This document shows positions 8,655 through 16,991 of a DNA stretch of 64,000 nucleotides, one piece after another. The DNA comes from Clostridium liquoris (GTDB lineage Bacteria; Bacillota; Clostridia; Clostridiales; Clostridiaceae): contig NZ_PVXO01000036.1 in assembly GCF_002995785.1 (NCBI RefSeq), positions 59,566 through 123,565 on the forward strand, read 5' to 3'. Position 1 is the stretch's first letter. Each line of letters opens with the position of its first letter. Position numbers and translations under genes: made by a program. The notes under the pieces were generated by a model, which saw only the letters and a list, made by a program, of their open reading frames with translations, was not told where the DNA came from and did not search any database.

Positions 8655-9431
8655 GTGTTTAAGAAAAATAGTGTAATAGAAATAGATGATAAGTATATAT
8701 ATCTAAATGACTATAATGGGAAAAGACTGCTAAGAAAAGATTTTAAAGAAAATATTGAAAGAAAAATCATAGGAAATACTAACTTTTCATCAAATTTAAA
8801 AGTAAACATAGAAAAAAGAAATGTACATTTTGTATTAGATGGGGAGAAAATCTTTGTTAAGCTAATAACTATACCTAAGATAAAAAAAGCTTATATGGAT
8901 AAAGTTATTAGAGAAGAAATTGAATATTATTTTAAAGATATAGATAATCTTATTTACTCTTATAGTATTTATAAAGAAGAAAAAGAAATTATAGAAGTAT
9001 TAGTATTTTGCTTGAATTGGAAGGAAATTGATGTGCTAAAAAGTATTCAGAATAATAAAAATAGCATAAAAGGGGTATGGCTAATACAATTTTGTTTCTT
9101 AAACTTTTTTATAAACAATTTTGCTGAAAAGCAATTTATTTTCACTTTTATCTATAATGGTAAGCTATATTTATTGGCTTGTAAGGATAAAAAATTAATT
9201 TATAATAATATCATAAAGGATTACACTGAAAGCACATTTAGTAAAAACTTGAAATGTTTTATAGAGAATTGTAATAGGAGAATCCTGGGAGAGGACTTTA
9301 ACACAGTATATTTTGTAAACTTTGAAAATAAAAATCTTATAAAAGACAATGTAAATAATTATAATTGTAAGGATCTAGGATTTGTGAATAGAGAAAATAT
9401 GATAAAAAAATTAATTACCATGAGAGGATAA
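8655..9431 (+). CDS. PilM-like pilus assembly protein
   Basis: A 258-aa protein starting at GTG 8655, 8 bases after GGAGGAGA. PilM proteins are actin-like and dock the N-terminus of PilN at the cytoplasmic face of the pilus machine. Supporting signs are the position just before PilN- and PilO-like genes and the segment LITIPKIKKAYMDKVIREEI, which resembles the PilM stretch preceding the substrate groove. At 258 residues it is shorter than usual (about 350), so a subdomain may be missing. The assignment rests mostly on context. Confidence 0.6.
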   Translation: MFKKNSVIEIDDKYIYLNDYNGKRLLRKDFKENIERKIIGNTNFSSNLKVNIEKRNVHFVLDGEKIFVKLITIPKIKKAYMDKVIREEIEYYFKDIDNLIYSYSIYKEEKEIIEVLVFCLNWKEIDVLKSIQNNKNSIKGVWLIQFCFLNFFINNFAEKQFIFTFIYNGKLYLLACKDKKLIYNNIIKDYTESTFSKNLKCFIENCNRRILGEDFNTVYFVNFENKNLIKDNVNNYNCKDLGFVNRENMIKKLITMRG

Positions 9432-9435
9432 TATA

Positions 9436-9885
9436 ATGAGTAAGCTGAATTTTATTCCCTATAGTTATTTACAAAAGAATTTAAAAAGAAAAGAAAAAAT
9501 ATTTAGAAAAATATTTATACTAATTTCAATTCTTCTATTATTTTCAGTAGGCATTTTAATATCTAATATAAGTATGTTGAAAGGTTTGAAAAAGGAAGAG
9601 GAACTATTTAGCAGTAAAATACAGGGATTATACTTAAATGGAAATAGTAAAGAAAACATTAAAAATTCATTGGAAACAATACAATGTCTTAAGGATTTTC
9701 AGAATATAACAATAGAAAATAATATTCTATGGATAGAGGCAACTGGAAAAAGTATTGAATATTGTAAAAAAAGCATAAAGGAATTGGAAGAGAAAAGTGG
9801 TTTAAAAATAACAAGTTTAAAAGGTCCTGAGAAAAAAGAAGATTATTATTTTTATAAAGTAGGTGTGGTAATAAATGAAAAATAA
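9436..9885 (+). CDS. PilN-like pilus assembly protein
   Basis: A 149-aa bitopic membrane protein. The cytoplasmic N-terminus contains LNFIPYSY, matching the conserved N-terminal I/L-N-L-L/I-P motif of PilN that binds PilM. It is followed by basic residues and one membrane helix (about 26-46). The remaining extracytoplasmic part has coiled-coil and ferredoxin-like character. It starts 4 bases after the PilM-like gene and overlaps the PilO-like gene by 11 bases. Confidence 0.65.
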   Translation: MSKLNFIPYSYLQKNLKRKEKIFRKIFILISILLLFSVGILISNISMLKGLKKEEELFSSKIQGLYLNGNSKENIKNSLETIQCLKDFQNITIENNILWIEATGKSIEYCKKSIKELEEKSGLKITSLKGPEKKEDYYFYKVGVVINEK

Positions 9886-10282
9886 TAACTTTAGGTTGTT
9901 TTTACTTACTTTATCCTTATTATTAATAGCTGCTATTTTTAATTTTAATATTTATAGGGAATTAAAAAAGCAAAGGGATATTAATGAAAAAATACATGAT
10001 AAATATAAAAAAATATCTGAAAACAAAGTGAAAAAGTATACATATAGTGATATTATAGAATTTGTAGAAAGAAATAAAGATTTTAGTATAGTATATATCA
10101 GTAAGGAGAAAAATAATGATATAAATGTTGAGTTAGCCTTTAAAGGAAGCTTTAAATCTTTCACAGATTCTATAAATAGTATTATAAATCAAGGAGAGTT
10201 TAGAAAAATAGCACACCTAAGTCTACAAAATGACAATAGAAATATAAATGATATTATAGGAAGATTAAAATTGATTTTATAG
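9875..10282 (+). CDS. PilO-like pilus assembly protein
   Basis: A 135-aa protein with one N-terminal membrane helix (about 8-25), a short coiled-coil-like stretch (YRELKKQRDINEKIHDKY) and a small extracytoplasmic domain ending in a beta-rich segment. This is the PilO architecture, although short. It overlaps the PilN-like gene by 11 bases and lies in the standard M-N-O order. PilN and PilO would form the heterodimer linking the platform to the cell envelope. The identity depends on gene order more than on sequence. Confidence 0.55.
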   Translation: MKNNNFRLFLLTLSLLLIAAIFNFNIYRELKKQRDINEKIHDKYKKISENKVKKYTYSDIIEFVERNKDFSIVYISKEKNNDINVELAFKGSFKSFTDSINSIINQGEFRKIAHLSLQNDNRNINDIIGRLKLIL

Positions 10283-10303
10283 ATTATTAAGGGAGAGGAT
10301 AGC

Positions 10304-10825
10304 ATAAATATAATCTTAGTAGGTATGCCGGCCTCAGGGAAAACTACTATAGGTAGAATGTTAAGCGGAAAAATGAATTATAATTTTATTGATACGGATA
10401 AAGTTATAGAAATAAATGAGAATATGACAGTGGAGGAAATCTTTAAATACAAAGGGGAAGAATACTTTAGAAATTTAGAAGGTAAAATGGCTGATAATAT
10501 AATGCTTGTGGATAATATGATAATAGCAACAGGTGGAGGTCTTCCCACCTGTTTCCATAATATGGATAAGCTAAATAAGGCGGGGATAACTGTATTTTTG
10601 AATGTCCCAATAAAAGAACTGATTAAAAGAAATGAGCAAAGCCATGGTAGACCTTTATTGCAAAATAACATGAAAGAAAAAATAATTGATCTGTATAGGA
10701 AAAGATTTTTCGTATATAATAAAGCTCATATTAAGGTAAATAATTATAATAAATCCATTGATATTGTTTGTAATTCAATACTTAAAGCTATAATAGAATA
10801 CGAAAATAATAACAAAATCAAATAA
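10304..10825 (+). CDS. aroK: Shikimate kinase, likely AUA start
   Basis: Phosphorylates shikimate to shikimate 3-phosphate in the chorismate pathway. It has the P-loop GMPASGKTT, the shikimate-binding DTD (FIDTDKVIE), the ATG-GGG turn (IIATGGGLPT) and the lid arginine in HGRPLL. The first ATG (10325) lies inside the P-loop and would delete the strand NIILVG required before it. The reading frame continues upstream to a stop at 10280 with no ATG, GTG or TTG. ATA at 10304 lies 5 bases after the GGGAGAGG site at 10291-10298. From there the protein is 173 aa, normal for the family. It is the last gene of the pilus run. Confidence 0.85.
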   Translation: MNIILVGMPASGKTTIGRMLSGKMNYNFIDTDKVIEINENMTVEEIFKYKGEEYFRNLEGKMADNIMLVDNMIIATGGGLPTCFHNMDKLNKAGITVFLNVPIKELIKRNEQSHGRPLLQNNMKEKIIDLYRKRFFVYNKAHIKVNNYNKSIDIVCNSILKAIIEYENNNKIK

Positions 10826-10940
10826 TTATGCAATATTATTTGCAAATAATCACAAGTTTTGATAAAATATCATTGTTCAGCAGTAATAATACTCTTATTG
10901 AACTTTTTAATTAAATATGATATAGAGAGGTAAAAGTGAA

Positions 10941-11390
10941 TTGGATTCTATTAAAATATTAGTAATAAATGGGCCTAATTTAAATCTTCTTGGAGTAAGA
11001 GAAAAAAATATATATGGAAGCTTAAATTTAGAAGAGATGAATAAAAAGATACAGGAAGAGTTTAAACATAGTAATGTTGAAATTGAATTTTTTCAAAGTA
11101 ATATGGAAGGTGAAATTATTACTAAAATAGGAAACAGCATAGGTAACTTTTCTGGTATTGTAATAAATCCAGGGGCATATTCCCATTATAGTATAGGAAT
11201 ATTAGATGCTATAAGAAGTATTGATATACCTGTAGTTGAGGTTCATTTAACCAACATATACAATAGAGAAGAATATAGAAGAAAGAGTGTAACTGCAGAA
11301 GGATGTAAGGGTATCATTAGTGGTTTTGGCTATTATGGATATATAATGGCAATACATGCGCTATTAGATAGTATTTTAAATAATAATTAG
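10941..11390 (+). CDS. aroQ: 3-dehydroquinate dehydratase, type II
   Basis: Converts 3-dehydroquinate to 3-dehydroshikimate through an enolate intermediate; the type II enzyme is dodecameric. The 149-aa length is typical. Motifs seen are INGPNLNLLG with the adjacent catalytic Arg and Tyr region (REKNIYG), INPGAYSHYS, and VEVHLTNIYNRE with the catalytic His. It starts at TTG 10941 after AGAGAGG. It follows aroK, the enzyme acting after the intervening aroE step, so two chorismate-pathway genes are adjacent here. Confidence 0.95.
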   Translation: MDSIKILVINGPNLNLLGVREKNIYGSLNLEEMNKKIQEEFKHSNVEIEFFQSNMEGEIITKIGNSIGNFSGIVINPGAYSHYSIGILDAIRSIDIPVVEVHLTNIYNREEYRRKSVTAEGCKGIISGFGYYGYIMAIHALLDSILNNN

Positions 11391-11416
11391 TTAAATATAT
11401 ATTGCGGGGTGAAAAT

Positions 11417-12484
11417 ATGTTTGAAAACAGAATAGAAAAATTAAGAGAAAGAATGAAAGAAAATTGTTTAGATGGAGTTCTATTGGTAGGAGATCCCAAT
11501 AGAAATTATATGAGTGGTTTTACTGGAGACGAAAGTTTTGCTGTTATAGGATTGGATAGAGCTATATTTATAACAGATTCAAGATTTACAGAACAGGCAA
11601 AATCACAGGTAAAAGATTTTGAAATAAGACAATATAATGGTAAAATTGAAGAGTTTTTAAGTGATGTAGTAGAGGAATTAGAAATAAAAACTCTTGGTTT
11701 TGAAGAAGATATACTTACTTTTGATAAATATTGTTTATATGCAAAAAACTTAAGCTGCAAGCTAGTACCCATGGAAGGTATGGTAGAGCAGATAAGAATA
11801 ATAAAGGATAGTGATGAAGTTGCAGCCATAAAAAAAGCAGCTTCTATTGCTGATGAAGCCTTTATGAAGATATTGCAATTTGTAAAGCCTGGCATGACTG
11901 AAAGAGAAGTTGGAGTAGAGCTAGAATATTGGTTAAAAAAATTCGGAGCTAGCGGATTATCCTTCCCTTCTATAGTTGCTTCAGGTGAAAGATCTTCATT
12001 GCCTCATGGACAGGCAACAGATAAGGTAATAAGGATGGGAGATTTCTTAACACTAGATTTTGGTTGTGTATATAATGATTATTGTTCAGATATGACTAGA
12101 ACTATTGTTATGGGAAATGCCACAGAAAAAATGACAGAAGTATATAATATAGTTTTAAAAGCTCAGGAAGCAGCTTTGAAATCATTTAAACCTGGCGTAA
12201 CAGGTTCAGAGGTTGATAAAGTAGGTAGGGATATTATAAAAGAAAATGGTTATGGTAATTACTTTGGTCATGGGCTTGGTCATGGTGTAGGAAGGGAAAT
12301 ACATGAGAATCCAAGAGTAAGCCCTATGGGAAATACTGTACTAAGAGCTGGTATGGTAGTTACAGATGAGCCAGGAATATATTTACCAAATGAATTTGGT
12401 GTAAGAATTGAGGATTTAGTAGTTATTACTGAAAATGGATGCGAAGTGCTTTCAAAATCACCAAAAGACATGATATTTATATAA
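11417..12484 (+). CDS. pepP: Xaa-Pro peptidase, M24B family
   Basis: Metallopeptidase that removes residues next to proline. The protein is 355 aa with an N-terminal creatinase-like domain (about 1-125) and a pita-bread catalytic domain. Metal ligands are visible: Asp in LTLDFG, Asp in YCSDMTRT, His in GHGLGHGVG, Glu in DEPGIYLP and Glu in VRIEDLV. ATG 11417 follows GCGGGGTGA. An in-frame TTG at 11402 would take in the ribosome-binding site. Whether it acts as aminopeptidase (PepP) or dipeptidase (PepQ) cannot be decided here. Its position just upstream of efp is very common in Firmicutes. Confidence 0.92.
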   Translation: MFENRIEKLRERMKENCLDGVLLVGDPNRNYMSGFTGDESFAVIGLDRAIFITDSRFTEQAKSQVKDFEIRQYNGKIEEFLSDVVEELEIKTLGFEEDILTFDKYCLYAKNLSCKLVPMEGMVEQIRIIKDSDEVAAIKKAASIADEAFMKILQFVKPGMTEREVGVELEYWLKKFGASGLSFPSIVASGERSSLPHGQATDKVIRMGDFLTLDFGCVYNDYCSDMTRTIVMGNATEKMTEVYNIVLKAQEAALKSFKPGVTGSEVDKVGRDIIKENGYGNYFGHGLGHGVGREIHENPRVSPMGNTVLRAGMVVTDEPGIYLPNEFGVRIEDLVVITENGCEVLSKSPKDMIFI

Positions 12485-12557
12485 ATTTAATAAGTATTAA
12501 CTTACCTGATAAGGTTATAATATAAATGAATTAATAGTTTTGGAGGGATACTTAAAA

Positions 12558-13115
12558 ATGATATCAGCAGGAGATTTAAGAAAAGGAACTACTTTTGAAT
12601 TAGATGGACAAGTTTTCACAGTTGTAGATTTTTTACACGTAAAACCTGGTAAAGGAGCTGCTTTTGTAAGAACAAAATTAAGAAATGTTATGTCTGGCGG
12701 AGTAACTGAAACAACTTTTAACCCAACAACTAAATTTCAGGAAGCAGTAATTGAAAGAAAAGAAATGCAGTATTTATATACTGACGGACAGTTATATTAC
12801 TTCATGGATCAGGAAACTTTTGAACAAATACCTTTAAATTTTGATCAAGTTGAAGATGCAATTAAGTTCCTAAAGGAAAATATGTTTGCTATAATAAAAT
12901 TCTACAAAGGGGAAGCATTTTCAGTAGAAGCACCTAACTTTGTTGAATTGCAGATAACTCATGCAGAACCAGGTGCTAAAGGGAATACAACATCAAATGT
13001 ATTAAAACCAGCTACTGTAGAAACTGGAGCAATTGTTCAAGTACCTTTATTCGTAAATGAAGGAGATATGATTAGGATAGATACTAGAACAGGTGAATAT
13101 ATGGAAAGAGTTTAG
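12558..13115 (+). CDS. efp: Translation elongation factor P
   Basis: Relieves ribosomes stalled on polyproline stretches. The 185-aa, three-domain tRNA-mimic includes the loop [12 protein letters not shown] carrying Lys32, the residue modified in many bacteria, and the C-terminal signature with [11 protein letters not shown] 12558 follows TTGGAGGGA. The TTG at 12540 overlaps that site and is not the start. A TATAAT at 12516-12521 could serve as a -10 element, but no good -35 was found at standard spacing. Confidence 0.96.
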   Translation: MISAGDLRKGTTFELDGQVFTVVDFLHVKPGKGAAFVRTKLRNVMSGGVTETTFNPTTKFQEAVIERKEMQYLYTDGQLYYFMDQETFEQIPLNFDQVEDAIKFLKENMFAIIKFYKGEAFSVEAPNFVELQITHAEPGAKGNTTSNVLKPATVETGAIVQVPLFVNEGDMIRIDTRTGEYMERV

Positions 13116-13201
13116 GCTATAATATAATATGTACATTTTGGTAACGACATACATGTAAATGTATGTCATTACTATTAAATAAATAAAAAGGAAGTGACAT
13201 T

Positions 13202-13627
13202 ATGGATTCTTTAAAATCAAAGATTTCATATCTAAGCGGATTGATTGATGGCCTTGGCTTGGAAGCTGAAGGCAAAGAAGGAAGAATAATAACAGAAATA
13301 GTTGGCATATTGGAACAAATGGCAGATGAAATTGAAGAAGTACAAGATTCTCAAAATGATATGCAGGAACATATTGATGCATTAGATGAAGATTTAACTT
13401 CAGTAGAAGACGATTTATATGATGAAGATGACTATGATGATGACTATGATGATGAGAATATTGAAGACTTTATAGATATGACCTGTGATAATTGTGGTGA
13501 AACAGTATATGTAGATACTGCTATACTAAAGGGAAAAGATAGCATAACATGTCCAAATTGTCATAAAGATATCCCTCTTCATTTTAATTGTGGCTGCGAC
13601 TGTGATGATTGCGACGACTGTGAATAG
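13202..13627 (+). CDS. CD1247-type protein with acidic linker and cysteine-rich zinc-ribbon tail
   Basis: A 141-aa protein. The N-terminal roughly 60 residues (SKISYLSGLIDGLGL...EGRIITEIVGILEQMAD) match the helical CD1247 N-terminal domain found in many clostridia. A very acidic Asp/Glu/Tyr-rich linker follows. A zinc ribbon comes next (CDNCGE...CPNCH) and the chain ends in CGCDCDDCDDCE. The function is unknown; the fold suggests protein or nucleic-acid contact plus metal binding. It sits between efp and the spoIIIA operon with its own terminator. Confidence 0.75.
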   Translation: MDSLKSKISYLSGLIDGLGLEAEGKEGRIITEIVGILEQMADEIEEVQDSQNDMQEHIDALDEDLTSVEDDLYDEDDYDDDYDDENIEDFIDMTCDNCGETVYVDTAILKGKDSITCPNCHKDIPLHFNCGCDCDDCDDCE

Positions 13628-13650
13628 AAAATTATAATATATATAAGAAA

Positions 13651-13690
13651 AGCAGATTGATTTTTTAAAATCAGTCTGCTTTCTTTTTTT
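13651..13690 (+). terminator. Intrinsic terminator before the spoIIIA operon
   Basis: The stem AGCAGATTGATTTT / AAAATCAGTCTGCT has one G-T pair and is followed by a T-run (TTCTTTTTTT). It ends the efp/zinc-ribbon unit. Confidence 0.9.
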
Positions 13691-13721
13691 GAAAAATAAA
13701 TAAAAAATTTCTTTAGGTCAG

Positions 13722-13750
13722 TCATATTTTTACTTAAATAAAAATACCTT
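13722..13750 (+). promoter_or_regulatory. Sigma-E-like promoter of the spoIIIA operon
   Basis: TCATATT (13722-13728) matches the sigma-E -35 consensus KMATATT. AATACCTT (13743-13750) matches CATACAnT at five of seven fixed positions. The spacer is 14 bases, within the usual 13-15. It lies 25 bases before the spoIIIAA ATG and after the upstream terminator. spoIIIA is a known mother-cell sigma-E operon. Confidence 0.65.
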
Positions 13751-13774
13751 GTAATAAGAAAGGAGGATAAAAAA

Positions 13775-14692
13775 ATGATAAACACTAAAGAAATATTAAA
13801 TATTTTACCTGATAGCATTAAGAAATCAATTGATTTAAAAGACATTGACAATCTCCAAGAGATCAGGATAAAAGGAGAGAAGCCAATTTTACTTCAAGTT
13901 GGAGAAAGGGAAGTAATAACTAAACATATTGCATCCTTAGAAGAAATTAAGATTATTCTTCAAAGGATGAGTAATTATTCTATTTATGCCTATGACGAAG
14001 AAATTAAACAGGGATATATAACTATAAAAGGTGGACATAGGGTAGGTATATGTGGAAGATGTGTTATTGATAACAATATGGTTAAGACAATAAAGGATAC
14101 AGCCTCTTTGAATATAAGAATATGTAGAGAGGTAATGGGATGCTCCGATAGAATAATGCCCTATATTATTCAAAAAAATAGAATAGAAAATACCATAATA
14201 ATTTCTCCTCCTAAGTGTGGCAAAACAACTCTTTTAAGAGATATAACCAGAAATATATCTAATGGCATAAAAGAAATAGATTTTAATGGCAAGAAAGTAT
14301 GTGTAATAGATGAAAGAAGTGAAATAGGAGCTTGCTATAGCGGAGTGCCTCAATTAAATGTGGGGTTAAGGACAGACGTATTAGATAGCTGCCCGAAAAG
14401 CTGCGGCATAATGATGGCAATTAGAAGTATGTCTCCAGATGTTATAGTGTGTGATGAAATAGGTACAGATGCAGATATTGAAAGTATTATAAGTGCTATG
14501 AATTCAGGGGTTAGTCTTATAACAACCATACATGGCTATCATATAGAGGATCTATACGAAAGAACAGTTTTTAAAAGAATAGTGGATAACAAAGTTTTTA
14601 AAAAGGCTATTGTATTGAGTAATAAAAATGGCGTAGGCACTGTGGAATATATATATAGTTTTGTAGATGATGAGGTTATCTTAAGGAGGTAA
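13775..14692 (+). CDS. spoIIIAA: Stage III sporulation protein AA, ATPase
   Basis: Cytoplasmic AAA-type ATPase related to secretion ATPases. It energises the SpoIIIA-SpoIIQ feeding channel between mother cell and forespore. The protein is 305 aa with Walker A PPKCGKTTLLRD (about 145-156) and Walker B VIVCDEIG. An N-terminal domain includes ITIKGGHRVGICGR. It starts at ATG 13775 after AGGAGG and is first of the eight-gene spoIIIA operon. Confidence 0.96.
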   Translation: MINTKEILNILPDSIKKSIDLKDIDNLQEIRIKGEKPILLQVGEREVITKHIASLEEIKIILQRMSNYSIYAYDEEIKQGYITIKGGHRVGICGRCVIDNNMVKTIKDTASLNIRICREVMGCSDRIMPYIIQKNRIENTIIISPPKCGKTTLLRDITRNISNGIKEIDFNGKKVCVIDERSEIGACYSGVPQLNVGLRTDVLDSCPKSCGIMMAIRSMSPDVIVCDEIGTDADIESIISAMNSGVSLITTIHGYHIEDLYERTVFKRIVDNKVFKKAIVLSNKNGVGTVEYIYSFVDDEVILRR

Positions 14693-14696
14693 TGTA

Positions 14697-15212
14697 TTGA
14701 AATTTATTGGAAGTTTATTAGTCATAATTTCTACCACAGTAGCAGGATTCATTTTAGGGGGAAAATTTAAAAAAAGAACCTTTCAATTAAAGGAAATGGA
14801 AAGGGCTATATATCAACTACAGAATGAAATAATATACACTCATACTGCTTTACCAGAGGCTTTCTTGAAGGTACATGAAAAAAGCAGCTGTCCATTAAAT
14901 GAGTTTTTTAAAATTGTATCCCATATGCTGTATTTTAATGAGGTGGACAGTGTATATGAAGGGTTCAAATGTGCTCTAAAAAAAATGAAAAACCCATTAG
15001 ATATAAACAAAGAGGATATGAATGTAATTTTAAGTCTTGGGAAAACCTTGGGGGAATCTGATATAGAAGGTCAAAAAAGAATGTTTGCATTGACTTTAGA
15101 AAATTTAAAAAAACAAATAATAGAGGCTGAAATATTAATGAAGAAAAATGTGAAGATGTATAGATATTTAGGTTTTACTTTGGGAACCATGATTGTAATT
15201 ATGTTCATTTAA
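14697..15212 (+). CDS. spoIIIAB: Stage III sporulation protein AB
   Basis: A 171-aa mother-cell membrane protein of the SpoIIIA complex. It has an N-terminal membrane helix (about 4-22), a cytoplasmic helical domain (QLKEMERAIYQLQNEI...) and a C-terminal helix (YLGFTLGTMIVIMFI). GspF-like similarity is known for the family. It starts at TTG 14697, four bases after spoIIIAA, with AAGGAGG just before it. Confidence 0.95.
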   Translation: MKFIGSLLVIISTTVAGFILGGKFKKRTFQLKEMERAIYQLQNEIIYTHTALPEAFLKVHEKSSCPLNEFFKIVSHMLYFNEVDSVYEGFKCALKKMKNPLDINKEDMNVILSLGKTLGESDIEGQKRMFALTLENLKKQIIEAEILMKKNVKMYRYLGFTLGTMIVIMFI

Positions 15213-15226
15213 AAGGGGGATAAAAC

Positions 15227-15424
15227 ATGTTAGATGTAAATTTAATTTTTAAAATAGGAGCTGTAAGTATTTTGATAATTGTACTTGACAAAATACTAAA
15301 AACAAGCGGGTATGATGATTATGCAGTATTAACCAATTTAGCAGGTATAGTAATAATATTAATGATGGTAATAAATCTAGTAAATAAGTTATTTAATACA
15401 GTTAAAACTATGTTCCAATTATAG
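15227..15424 (+). CDS. spoIIIAC: Stage III sporulation protein AC
   Basis: A 65-aa membrane protein with two hydrophobic helices (about 5-25 and 33-55) around a short polar loop containing SGYDDYA, as in other SpoIIIAC proteins. It belongs to the mother-cell part of the SpoIIIA channel. It has an AAGGGGG ribosome-binding site and lies 14 bases after spoIIIAB. Confidence 0.94.
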   Translation: MLDVNLIFKIGAVSILIIVLDKILKTSGYDDYAVLTNLAGIVIILMMVINLVNKLFNTVKTMFQL

Positions 15425-15433
15425 GAGGAAGAC

Positions 15434-15820
15434 ATGGAAATAGTAAAAGTAGTGGCTTTTGCCTTCGCTTCTTTGTTTATTGTTATGGTTGTAAAAGACA
15501 GCAAAAAAGAAGAATTGGCAGTACAAATTAGCATATGTGTAGGTATTTTGATTTTCCTTTTTATGATAAGCAAAATAACATCCATTATGAATTTATTGCA
15601 GCAGCTTTCATTAAAAGCTAATATAGACTTTATATATTTAACCACTGTTTTTAAAATACTTGGTATTGCATATTTAGCATCCTTCTGTAGTGAAATATGT
15701 AAAGATGCAGGACAGGCAAGTATAGCTTCAAAGGTAGAGTTTGCAGGAAAGATATTAATACTTGTATTAGCAATGCCAATTCTAATGGCTGTGTTGCAGT
15801 CAATTCTAAGGATAATGTAG
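15434..15820 (+). CDS. spoIIIAD: Stage III sporulation protein AD
   Basis: A 128-aa polytopic membrane protein with about four hydrophobic segments and no cleavable signal. The segment IYLTTVFKILGIAYLASFCSE is characteristic of SpoIIIAD. It shares the family fold of SpoIIIAC and lies 9 bases after it. The ATG at 15434 follows AGGAGG. Confidence 0.94.
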   Translation: MEIVKVVAFAFASLFIVMVVKDSKKEELAVQISICVGILIFLFMISKITSIMNLLQQLSLKANIDFIYLTTVFKILGIAYLASFCSEICKDAGQASIASKVEFAGKILILVLAMPILMAVLQSILRIM

Positions 15821-15829
15821 GAGAGAAAG

Positions 15830-16987
15830 ATGAAAAAATGGATAATTATTTTATTAACGGTTTTTATTATGGCTTTCATAATGCCACTTAATGTACAAGC
15901 ATCTCCAAATCAAGAGCAGTTTGATAAAAATAAAGAAGTTGAACAACTATATGATTACATCACCAATATGAAAAGTGAATGTGAACTATTAAAGGATATG
16001 GATATTAAATCCTATGTAAATAATTATATGAAAAAGGGAGAAGGTAATTTTTCTATACAAAAGTTTTCCAAAGCCATCACTTCATATTTATTAAGGGAAA
16101 CCGCGGTATCTCTTAAACTTATGTCAGTACTTATTATTATAGCTATTGTATGTGCTTTAATAACTAACCTAGAGAGGGCTTTTAGCAATGAAAGTTTATC
16201 TAATATAGCTTATTTTGCATGTTATTCATTAATAATCATTATTATGGCTAAAAGTTTTTATATAGGGGTGGATTTGGCAAGAGAAACCATAAATAGGATG
16301 TCTGATTTTATGCTAGCTTTATTGCCTATACTCATAATGCTGCTTGCTTCCATTGGTGGAATAACGGAAGCTGCGGTAATGGATCCTATTATAATAGGAA
16401 CAATTAATATAGGAGCTAAAATATTTGCCAACGTAATAATCCCCTTAATATCCATGAGCTTTGTATTGCAATTTGTAAATAATATTACAGAGGAATATAA
16501 AATAGATAAGCTAACTAAGCTGTTAAATCAAATAGCATTATGGGGACAAGGCATACTAATGACTGTATTTATAGGGGTAATGACGGTCAGAGGGATATCA
16601 TCTAAAACATTGGATCAAGTGGTTGCTAAAACAGCAAAATATGCGGTAGATAATTTTGTGCCCATAGTAGGGAAGTGTCTTTCTGATGCAGTGGCTACGG
16701 TAGCTGGATATTCATTACTTTTAAAAAATGCCTTAAGCAGCGTAGGATTAGTAATTCTTATCTTAATAATGATTTTACCGATTTTAAAAATACTCGTAAC
16801 AGCAATTTTATATAAACTTACTGCAGCTCTAATAGAGCCTATAGGAGATAAAAGGCTTGTAAATTGTATAGGATCAGCAGGGGACTCTCTTATTCTCATA
16901 ACTTCTTGTCTTATATGTGTTTCTGTAATGTTCTTTATAATGATATCTATTGTTGCTGCAGCAGGGAAAATAGCTGTGGGAGGGTGA
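15830..16987 (+). CDS. spoIIIAE: Stage III sporulation protein AE
   Basis: A 385-aa multi-spanning protein of the feeding-tube complex. It has a cleavable signal peptide (MKKWIIILLTVF...VQASP, cleavage near residue 25). An extracytoplasmic segment of about 90 residues follows, then seven or so membrane helices, including LALLPILIMLLASIGG. It lies 9 bases after spoIIIAD with a GGAGAGA ribosome-binding site. Confidence 0.95.
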   Translation: MKKWIIILLTVFIMAFIMPLNVQASPNQEQFDKNKEVEQLYDYITNMKSECELLKDMDIKSYVNNYMKKGEGNFSIQKFSKAITSYLLRETAVSLKLMSVLIIIAIVCALITNLERAFSNESLSNIAYFACYSLIIIIMAKSFYIGVDLARETINRMSDFMLALLPILIMLLASIGGITEAAVMDPIIIGTINIGAKIFANVIIPLISMSFVLQFVNNITEEYKIDKLTKLLNQIALWGQGILMTVFIGVMTVRGISSKTLDQVVAKTAKYAVDNFVPIVGKCLSDAVATVAGYSLLLKNALSSVGLVILILIMILPILKILVTAILYKLTAALIEPIGDKRLVNCIGSAGDSLILITSCLICVSVMFFIMISIVAAAGKIAVGG

Positions 16988-16991
16988 TTGA

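Noticed and set aside
11506..11895. Minus-strand 129-codon frame inside the Xaa-Pro peptidase gene
   Set aside because: The plus-strand frame carries clear M24 motifs; the opposite frame is a shadow.
12493..12521. Full sigma-A promoter for efp
   Set aside because: TATAAT is perfect, but the bases at 16-18 positions upstream do not resemble TTGACA.
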